Positions 54,411 through 64,000 of a DNA stretch of 64,000 nucleotides are shown in pieces. The position numbers were made by a program, and so were the translations under genes. How positions within the stretch are numbered: the first letter of the stretch is position 1; each line of letters starts with the position of its first letter. The notes under the pieces are model-generated. The model was not told where the DNA came from and did not search any database. It worked only from the letters and a program-made list of their open reading frames with translations. Source of the stretch: Ficedula albicollis. Its lineage: Eukaryota; Chordata; Aves; Passeriformes; Muscicapidae. The stretch covers positions 8,420,821 through 8,484,820 of the forward strand of contig NC_021681.1 of assembly GCF_000247815.1 (NCBI RefSeq), given 5' to 3'.

Positions 54411-55537
54411 CGTTTCCAAAAATTCTGTGTCACACATGCTACAAAGGAATATACAAGGAAATCTAAAGAGTCTATTTTTGTCTGCCATCCTTAAATAGTA
54501 TCTTAATTTATAAAAAAATTGTGGCAGCTTCCTCATCACAGAACAGAAAAGTAAGTGTCAAAATACATGACAAACTGGTCATCACAAGTCACAGAAAAGA
54601 AGCAAGGAACAAGTTCCAAGGCAGTGTCCAGAAGATCTGCTCACATAGCAAAGAAAACAGAGAAAAGCACATAAAAATCTCTGCTCAGTTTATCTAGTGG
54701 GTTAACTCTGAACCATAAGAGTTTCAAAATTAGGCTGTGCAGGCAGGTGTAATCATTACAAAGACTGATAGACTGTAAAGCACCAGTGTTCAAACCTTAA
54801 TTTAAATCTCTGGTGGAATTCATATTAAGAGACATATTAGCTGGTTTCTGTTGGACTGCTGTGAACTTTCCATTACATAAAGTAGTCTGTAAAATATTTT
54901 CCAGTAGACTGTTTGCTGTCTTAATTATACAGTGGGATATATAATCTGTATCATTTGTAGCTCATTGTCTCCTTGGCAATTTTCCAGCAGCAAAATACTA
55001 GACCCATTCTATGTTTTTAAGTCAGTAAATAGCTCAAAAAGAAAATAAATTTCTTTTTAAAGATCTAATTCTCCTCTTTTGTTTTTCTTACACAGGAAAC
55101 TTTTTTGTCTGATAGAGATCAAATTAGGATCAAAATCAACAGTTTTAAGACTACAAAATCTAGAAGAGAAAGTTGACAGATAAGATACCAATTTGGGGCA
55201 CTGTACTTAAAACAAATTGTTTAGGTTCAAAGGACAGTGAATTCATTAAAGAAGCCCCTAATAAAAACCGTCGTGGCCTTTTATTTAGTTTTCAATATAA
55301 AAATTATTTGACATTTGCATTAGAAACATTGTCCTCCCTGAGGGAGCAGTGATTTCTCTGTACACAGAGGATGCTCTCTGGAACACAGAAAGGTTACTGT
55401 GAGGCAATCAATCATTCCAACCACCCAGCAGCCTTGTAAACAGCCAGCCAAACTCTTCCCTCCAGGTTGCCTTGCAGCTGCTTTTCGATTTGTGCAGGGT
55501 ATAAATACATATGCATAATCAATATTGTAATTTAATT
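54411..55537. other. Unique noncoding DNA
   Basis: AT-rich, no coding frame reported and no repeat recognised. This is among the least structured parts of the window. Confidence 0.65.
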
Positions 55538-55631
55538 GCTACTGTAATTCCTGGCAGATTAATTCTTTAAGGATTGCACACCCTCTAATGCTACTGTAAT
55601 TCCTGGCAGATTAATTCTTTAAGGATTGCAC
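55538..55631. repeat. 42-bp direct repeat, 52-bp period
   Basis: The 42 bp from gctactgtaattcctggcag (55538-55579) recur without difference at 55590-55631. The two copies are separated by a 10-bp spacer. The unit contains a homeodomain-like agattaattc, and the segment just upstream (atgcataatcaatattgtaa) is AT-rich in the same style. Duplication of a small regulatory module is conceivable. Confidence 0.92.
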
Positions 55632-58600
55632 CTGGAAAGAGCACAAGATAACAGCTCAGTACCTTTTAGGGCCATCAGGAAATGCTCTCCATCACAACAG
55701 GCTGCTCGTGCCACAGTGATGACTGGTTAGTGGCTCCCTTACAGCTGCCAGGTGCTTACAGTTGGATTTATTCCACATAAATCCTAGGGTTGATCAAAAT
55801 AAAATGTCAGCAGTGATAGTATTAATAACAGTGGGGAAACAGGAAACATCCCCTTGTCCCAAGGCATGTGACTGCCACCAGCCTTGCTGCTGCTGCAGCC
55901 CTGAGCCCTGGTGATGTTGATGGTGTGAAGGAGGGAGAGGAAGGAAGATAGATTGATTCCAGGTGCTCCACAGCAGATGAAAAGCTTGCAGAAGTGTCAG
56001 CTCCCCTCGATTTTCAGGCAGTTTCTCAGTTCATGGTCCCAGCTCCACTTGACTGCAGCAGGGCTGTGTCAGGACATGCCTCCCCGAAATGTCAGGCTGC
56101 CTGCCAGGGTCAGGGTGTGCAGAAGGGAGCACAAATTGCTGTCACGCTATCCCTGCAAAGACAGGACAGCCTGCTGCTGCCAGCAATGGCTTTGTGAGCA
56201 CAAATGTACACACAGAACACACAAACAGAATTACTCGAGAACAAAAACATTTGTGATACTATTCTTGGGTGTCAGAGTAAAGAACAGTAAAAACAAGAAA
56301 CATTTGTTCTTCAGGAAGGCAGTTGTTTTTGTTTAAGAAAAAGCTTATTTTAAAATCCCAGGAGGAAAACTCCTCAAAAGCTTTTCAATCCTAGATGTCA
56401 AAGTACCTGATAAAAAGCAAAACCACCATTCCTTTTACAGGCAATTCAAGAGGTATAACAGACTTGTCAATGGTCAGCATAGAAATGGAAAAGGGCCAGA
56501 AATAGAACCAATTTCTCAAGTGGGGCAAAATGGTTTTCCAAACCATGGAACTCTCAGAATCAGAATGAATATAGAGATATATATACACACACAGAGAATA
56601 CTGTTAGGCCTCTGTAAGGCTATCATAATTCCATGCCTTGTCTTTTAGAGCCTATTCATAAGATATAACATTTAAGGGCCAAGCTCAGCAGGTGAAACAC
56701 ATGTGCTGAACCTAGTAATTTCTGACAGTTTTAGTAACTGCATTCAGATTTCACAGGGTGTGAACAATTTAAAAGAACTGGGGATTCTCCTCATGTTACA
56801 TGAAATATTCACCATGGTAGTGCCACAGACTCAGTGCTTCAAGACAAACACCAACTTCTTTAGGCCACTGTCCTTAAATTACTTTCCCAAAAAGAAAAAA
56901 AAAACCAAAAAAAACCAAACAACAGAAAGCCCACAAAAACGTTAGACTATTTATGTAAGTTTATTTCGCTAAAAGTCCCATTAAAGCCAAAGGGACCATT
57001 GTGAAAATGATGCAAGTTTTCCAAAGGGGTGCACGGATCACTGGACTCAATGCAGCTCTGAGATGCACCTGCAACTCTAAGCATTATTAGGACAATAAAG
57101 CCCCCAGTTACTAAAGATATGGAATATATGGAAGGAGGAGAAAGCATGCACTGGTTCAAGCTTCACAAACAGAATTTCCTCTCTCTCCCCCCTCCTTCCT
57201 ACACTGAACTCACCTTCCTCATTCAACTCACAAGCAGCTTCCTCAGCTGAAGAAATCAAAGAGCAGCACCCCCAGGGGTAAGCTCTACAGGGATATTCAG
57301 AAAAGCAACTTGTGAATCAGAAAAACCTGTGTCTGTACTCCCTGCTCCTTTTTGTACAACTGCTCCCTCCCACACACACAGATATTTTCAGTCCAGCATT
57401 ACCATAAGCATTATTTTAGGAATTGCTTTTGAGCTGAGCCATGCAATAGACTTAGACAATGGAAATGGGGAAAGGGACTGTCCAAAGAGGCAGGAGTAAA
57501 GCAGGCTTGCTCTGCATCCCTGTCTTAACAGCTCCTGCATGGCACTGGGAGTGCCACAGTAAAGGTTGGAGGTGGCTGGCTCCAGCTTTGGTCCGTGCTG
57601 AATGGGATAGAACTGTCTCAGCTGCAAACCCAGCTTCTCTCTTCTGTATTCATTCCCATGAAGGGTCTCAGATGATTCACATGCTCCTGGGGTCATTACT
57701 AACAGACCTTCTGGTCAAAAGCAACTGTACAAAATACCTCATGTGAGTAAATATGTTAAAAATCTTATGCCATAGATTTTGTTTGGCTGGAAACAGACAT
57801 CCCAAGAGTACGACCAGGAAAGAAACAATAGGGTTCATCAAATGAAGGGCTATCATAAATTTTTACATGCATGTTTAGATAGTAATTTATAGAGATCATC
57901 ATTCTCCAAAAGAAAACTGCTCTGGAACAAAGGATCTGTCCTTTGCCATCTGTATTTATTAGCAGGGAGATCATGTTTCTGCCAATAAAATCAAGATTCT
58001 CATTCACAGGCAATAAGAAAAGAGTAGAGGAACAGAGTGAGCCCACCTTCCATTACAGATGAGGCAAATAAAACACATCCCTGTCTGTACCAACATCCCA
58101 ACTCTCATCTCACCTGTGGCAATTGCACCTCAGAATAGCTCAATTCCCTTCAGAGATGTTGCTCTAACACATGTCAATATAAATGGGATCAGAGAGAGTG
58201 TGACATTGAACAGCAAAACAGACTGGTGCCAACAACCACCTGGAATTATGGCTTTTTAAATTTATTTCTAGGAGTGTTATTTTGCATCTTTTATAATCAT
58301 TAGTGGTCTACATGTTCTCTGTATTTTAGATACTGTTATATAACTTTAAATGAAATAAAAAACATATGAAAAGGAAAGATATCTAGACTGAAAATGCCTC
58401 TGGAATTACTTTGAAAAGTCTTTTTTTCATCTTTTTTCTACCACAAAAAGATACTTTATTTTAAAGAGACTGCATTCAGGTGATGAATCATGGCCCCAGC
58501 AGAGATTTTACAGTGTGTGATTGAGTCATAAAGGAGAACAAAGTTGAGAACTGAGCCAGGGTAGCTGGCAGTTGAGAAGACAAGGACACAGGCAGCAGGC

Positions 58601-61600
58601 TGGGGGTGAAGACATACCAACACTGCACAAAAGATAAAAGAACAATTATCAAGGCCAAATAGAGGCATTCAACTCTCACAGTCCAACCCCATGAGACCGA
58701 ACATAAGCTTTTCTTTTTTTTTACTATTTCATTCTAATCTGATATTGACAAAGATTGTCTTCTGATGTCTCCCCTGAAAAAGCCTAATACTGTTTCAAAA
58801 TTAATCTTTCATGTTACATATCTCTCTATTTTTCAGGAAATGCAGAAATCATACTTTTTCAAAAGCTTCACACAGGTTTTGTATTGTCCCAGATTTCAAC
58901 TTTTTCATCAGTGGAGCAAAGATCATGTATAACTGACTTTTTCCTGTTTATTTAAGTGATGTTTTAAGAATTGGTGGTCTGACTCCTTCTTTGGGGATAG
59001 GGTTAAGGGGGTGTAAATTTTATATTTATGTCTTCTCAGCCCTAGGCCTCTGCATTGACCAATTTATTTTTCCACTTACTTCAAGCCATCAACCTATCTC
59101 TGCCATTAGCTCTGATTTATAATGCCTAAGAACATAATCCAATCATGAATCTTCCTAGGGAATGCTGTAGTGGCATGAAAAAAACCCATTTAGTACTCTT
59201 CCTAGGATAGGAAACATGAAGTTTCCAGGGCTATCAAAACCATGAGAGGCTCTTTTGTCTGATATTTCCATTCCAAGCCTTGCAAAGTATCTGTTCAGCA
59301 GAGAGCAAGCACATCAGGCACCTAGAGGTAGGGAGGAAAAGGGTTTCCTGTCTGACAAAACTAACATTTCAAAATACTCCCTTCTCACAACCAGATGCAA
59401 CAGAGTCCTTTCAAACCTTTGCCCCAACAGGAAAGACCAGTAAACCAAATTAACCAAAATTTAGAATAGAGGAAATTCAGAGCTCCTAACCTGAACTGGG
59501 CAGAGCAGTCTCAGCCTCTACAAGAGCATCTCACTTGGGTCATTCAGAGGTCTCTATGCAGCTAACCCCTCTCAAATTTCCAGTTTCAAATTAAGAAATC
59601 TTATTGTTTCCTGTCTCTTACTGAGAGCAAATAATTCTAATAAATGCCAATTTTTTGCACCTAAACATTTCATATTTAAATTCCACATCTTATTTGTTGT
59701 CAGCCTATGCTTTTGTCACATAGTTCATAGGATTGGTATGGGGTAGGATATTCTATTTTAAAATAATGCAGAGCAAGGCTAGAAAGTGTTGCCCCACTAA
59801 ACCTCAAAGCTTGCAAAATGAGGATTGTAAACAAAGAGAGCAGGATTTATTTATTCAGCCAATTTCACGATCTCACTGATGTTATTCCTTACTTTTTCCT
59901 GTCTTTATCACTTGGCCACTTCTGCTGTAAATCGTCTATACAGAGTGGAGGAGGGCTGTAAAGTGATCTTCGGATTTATTACACTGCTTTTGCAGGAAAA
60001 GGTCCTGTGATGCAGAATACAGAAGATTCCTATGGAAACCTGAGCACTCTTTGGTCATTTTGATCTTTTCAGCTAAAACTTTCTGAAGTCACATAAGTGA
60101 CACAGGAGCCTAACCCCTGAGCTTTCAGTGCAACTTGTGCCTCTCTGTTAATGTTGCTTTTCAAAGGGAATTTAGAAGATATAGTCAATGCTACATGGAA
60201 ATATCAAATACAGTTCACTTAAGCACTGTTACAAAGTTTTGCAATGCAGTTTTATAGCCAGGAGTCACCATTTCAGGCTGAACTATTTGGCAGTTTGATA
60301 TTGGAAGTGCCCTGTGTTCCTGTGCAGTTTCACATCATGTTCTCCTGATTACCAATGAAGATTCATCTCGGACACTGCAGTGCAAGGAAGAGCAAATTAA
60401 TATCCACTGATCTGCCACTTGTCATAAAAAGTCTTGCCAACAATTCTCACACGTCCCTTCTCTATTGTTTTGTCCAATCAATAGAAAGACTTATCACTGA
60501 CTTTCACATGAAAATGGAGAGGAGCGAGCGCTTACTCGTCTTGAAAAGCACTGTGCTCTTCTGAGAAATGTTTGGCAGGTTCTGCTTCTTACAGTAACAC
60601 TCTGTTTTAATGGCACTTTAGTGCTGACTTGACAGTGGAAGTCCCATAGAAATGCTCAAGGCATCCACATTAATGCTAAATAAAAGTCATTACGATTTTA
60701 GAGGTGTGCCAGGACAGAAATATCTAATCTGGCAGACTCCCTGGGAGCACGAGTGGGAGATGCTTGCTAGCCTTTGGAACAGGCTGCCAGCCTGTAGATG
60801 CAAACAGTCTCCTACACAGCACAGCACTTGGCTCAGCAAGGTACCCAGCCCTCCTTTAAGGCTTCTTTGCACTCACCCTGCAAATCAAAGCTGCTCCCAG
60901 GTCATTCCTGGGGCGAAGGGGCAGCAGACAGGCAGGCAACAGGAACCTGAGATGCAAACAGCACTGCTTGTAACAGAGATGTTTTGCCAAGGATGAGCTC
61001 TGTGACTCCTTCAGAAGCTTGGAGAAGACAGAAGAGATCTCGCTGTTCCACACTGATAGTTTATCTTAAATGTGCAAAAGAGAAATGCAGCATAAAATTT
61101 GCTGAGATTTGGACTGAAATTCAAACTTAATGAGTGTAAATCATTCATGGTTTGAATCCCTTACTAGAACACAGAAACCCTGAGTCAGTTGCTGAATTTA
61201 TTCCCTGCTCCTGTTTCTTCCTCACAGAGAGAGAGGAGTTAGTCTTTGAGGTCTCCTTGCTCTGGCTACTAGTCCAGAGAGGAGACACAGCCCCAGCTAT
61301 GTGCAGAAAGAGGTGCATTAACATACTAGTATGCTCACTCTAGTTGGAAAAAATACAAAGATCTTTTTTCAGATGGTGAATGAAGCTACAAAGGCAAGAC
61401 CAGAGCCACTGTCTTTGTATTTTACATGTACATGCATTTTTCCTTCCCTTCCCTCCACACACACATGAACAAGCACAGAAAGAACCAGACACGCAGGTGG
61501 TTCTCCAGTTTTCTGGGTTTTTTTTCCTCTCAAAGTTAAAGGCAGATTTTCAAGAAGAGAAAGCCAGGCAAAGTAAGGTCATGCAGCTACTGAGGGGAGT

Positions 61601-62090
61601 CCCACCTTTGGAACAAAGAATAGGCTGGATCCTGAAGCAGGAAGAATTTTCCTTCCAAAACTTGTCCTTTAAATGCTAAATATTGCTGACCCTAACACTC
61701 ATATCTATATCAAATTACATTTTTAATCTTACTCATCTCCAGGCCTTTATTTAAACTGCTTTGTCTTAAGCCAACCCTAAACAAGCCATCATTTTCAAGC
61801 AAGTCATGTGTGAAAATCACCGGTTGAAAGCCGAAACACTCCAGCTGCTTGCAGCACACCAGCCTCATGTTTCAGCATGACTTCATGGGCAGGGAGTAGC
61901 CTGGTGTGCAATTTCCCATCATTTTTCTGCCCCACAAAGTTTCTCCACTGAGGCTGCTGGACATTTAGAGCCCAAATAAACCTGAAAAATAATCCCTACC
62001 TTTCCTCAAAGCAAATTTCTGTGTTGAGAGAGAAAATTATTCATTAAGAGTGGACACACATAGCCTTCACTGCAGTACTATTTCTGATCA
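55632..62090. other. Unique noncoding DNA
   Basis: About 6.5 kb of AT-rich DNA. The longest frame is 127 codons (55953-56336, plus) and has no recognised domain. Simple repeats are small: AT/AC run near 56578-56594, A-rich run near 56891-56925, CA run near 57371. No gene, RNA or transposon recognised. Confidence 0.6.
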
Positions 62091-62260
62091 TTGGCTACTA
62101 TGATACTGGTAGGAAAATACTGCCAATTTTAAAAAGTTGAGCAGCTTAATTAAACGACTGTCATTTTAAATAATACAGACCAAAAGTAATTAATAAAAGC
62201 GATGCAGAAATCTCTGCAATAATATTTCATATTTACTGTTGGAGAAATAATCCTTTAAAA
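62091..62260. promoter_or_regulatory. Possible AT-rich conserved-element-like stretch
   Basis: The stretch contains agcttaattaaacgac, aaagtaattaataaaagcg and gcaataatatttcat in close succession, with TAATTA cores repeated. The style matches homeodomain-rich noncoding elements, but base composition alone could produce it. Confidence 0.2.
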
Positions 62261-64000
62261 AGGTCAAATGGGCTCCAAAGGTGCAATTGAAAAGAATAAA
62301 TTCTCATGCAAGTTTAAATCCAGTTATGGGCTACAGAGCAGGTTCCAGGCAACGTCTGTGTGGCGAGACAGCTTCCCTGCTTGCAGTAACTACAGAGACA
62401 GTTTCTCCATCTACAGAACAGATAATGGTGTTGACCTTCTTTGTGCATTCCTCTGACATCCACTGACGAAAAAGATGGCATAATAAATACACTTTCTCCT
62501 TAGTCTCTAACCCTGTGAAGTTTCTGTGCAGCAAAGCAAGAGTTATATCATCTTTTTCTGCCCCAGCATACAGAGACTTGTTCTTGAGGAAAAGGCAAGC
62601 AAAACAGAATAAAACATCCTGCTAGGAATAGAGATGTTCTTTGTTAGACTACAACAAGCAACTAGGAACCATGGGGGTATCTGCCACCACTACCAGTGCT
62701 AAGCCACTTCCTTTTCCTTGAGCAAGCATGAACTGAACAGCAGCTCATGATTCATAGCTCTCTCCATAGAGTTAGAAAACATTAAATCTTTAAAATTCCA
62801 GAAGCTGCCTGTTGTCTTCTGCAACCATGGCAGACCTCAGCAGGTAACACAAGAATTGTGCCTTTTAGGGTACTGGTAAAATAGTAGAGACCAGAATATC
62901 ATTAGCCTTTATCTCATAGTCAAAAATCAGGGCAAACATTATTAGAAACATCTCCCCACAGCAGAGCATGCAGCCCTGGGACATATCCACTGTAACTCAG
63001 GGCCTCAGATTTGCCTTCAGCAGCACAGAACGAAAAATTTCCTCATGAGCACAAAGGACATACTGTCAGGCCTTTTGTAACCTTTTTATATACCTTTTAA
63101 AATATATTCAGCTCCTTGCTGAAAGGCAGGAAGTGTTTTGCATCAGGGATTGTCCAATAAAGTCCTGACTGCTTTACAGATGTCATGACAGATTGAGTTT
63201 TTCTAAGCAGCCCACAGATATGTTTTTAAAGACTATCAAACCTTTGCTGTGATTCAAAAGTTGAAGCCACAAAGCAAGTTCAGAGCCTAAAATAAATCAC
63301 AGGGGTCATTTAAAATATACATGAAACAGTTTTAGCTTATTTGCAAACACATGTAGATAAGAGATGTCAGGTCATCTTACTGACAGCACAATCTTCCTTT
63401 GCCTCACTACTTGGGTGAAAAGTTGAAGCACCGGGTGGAGGGCCCACAGCACTGTTCTTTTACCCCAAAACACAAGCAGCACTGAGACAGCAGTGGGACA
63501 CAGCTCCCACACAGCCCCACCAGCATTCACTTCAGCTGGGAGCCAGGGGATCAGCGCTTCTAAAGCAGGGAGATGAAGCCATTCCTCATACCTCTCCCAA
63601 GCCACAGCATCCTCTTTGTGAGGCCACCAGGAGCACAGACTCACAGGCCACTTTTCATTATGCCCACCTAATGCAGCTACAGTGATGCATTTACATTAGA
63701 ATGTAGGGCATTTGAGTATTGCCAGCCCAGCTAAATTTACCCACAGAAAGTTGCAGTATTTATTTAATAGGAGACAATTAAAACCCTACTTTATTTTTGC
63801 TGTGTCTTATTCCAGTCTATAAGATTCCTTCCCTCAGTTTCAAATAGAGCAAGAGAAAGCTCCTAAGGAAAAAGTTTGTTTGCAAAGAACATGGATTCAG
63901 AACTTGAGAGAAAAAAGGCAAGAGCATAGAAAATGAAAAGACAAGAGAGTTAGCATATTTGGAACAGTGTTATCCCAAAGTGCAGTTCTTATTGCATGAA
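62261..64000. other. Unique noncoding DNA to window end
   Basis: Short overlapping frames only (up to 90 codons at 63372-63644, minus). No domain, transposon, simple repeat or RNA gene recognised. The window ends in AT-rich sequence. Confidence 0.6.

Noticed and set aside
61141..61165. ggtttgaatcc word resembling a tRNA T-arm
   Set aside because: No D-arm, anticodon stem or acceptor pairing could be found around it.

Overview
This window looks like vertebrate, almost certainly avian, nuclear DNA. The best evidence is a CR1 LINE 3' tail at 54259-54410. Its reversed 3' end carries the 'ggtttgggttggaaggga' type of sequence that is characteristic of bird CR1 copies. A second, sense-oriented CR1 tail lies near 20831-20890, and a well-delimited solo LTR of ERVL type lies at 27506-28263. 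Most of the sequence is AT-rich and CpG-poor. I could not recognise one protein-coding exon, tRNA, rRNA or known structured RNA. The open frames are short, overlap on both strands, and either match no family I know or are products of repeats and homopolymers. The window is best read as intergenic or intronic DNA of a gene-poor region, possibly songbird, although the species group below 'bird' is inference.

Layout: 1-7570 is unique noncoding DNA. From 7571 to about 10280 a 50-bp minisatellite is interrupted by 2,523 consecutive G. A 766-bp segment is tandemly duplicated at 12938-14469 with only five differences seen. A mixed AT/GC block with candidate regulatory motifs lies at 19600-19800, followed by CR1 fragments. 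A 93-bp tandem duplication (27191-27375) precedes the solo LTR, whose centre contains two more G runs. A GC-rich, LTR-like block on the minus strand (37951-38316) runs into a T tract and a third G run of 858 nt (38342-39199). A CpG-rich block next to an AT-rich block full of homeodomain, GATA, NF-Y and octamer-like words lies at 44990-45610. Further GC-rich blocks occur at 46261-47568 and 49480-49860. Small two-copy tandem duplications recur at 16975, 24385, 44931, 45250, 46927, 51329 and 55538.

The pure G runs total 3,577 nt, about 5.6% of the window. I think they are assembly or base-calling artefacts placed where repeats could not be resolved: each lies inside or between repeated sequence, and none has a single substitution. 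They create the long 'polyglycine' and 'polyproline' frames, which should not be annotated as proteins.

I found no previously undescribed molecular system. The things worth a second look are the G runs and what they hide, the near-identical 766-bp duplication, the solo LTR, and two candidate cis-regulatory blocks.
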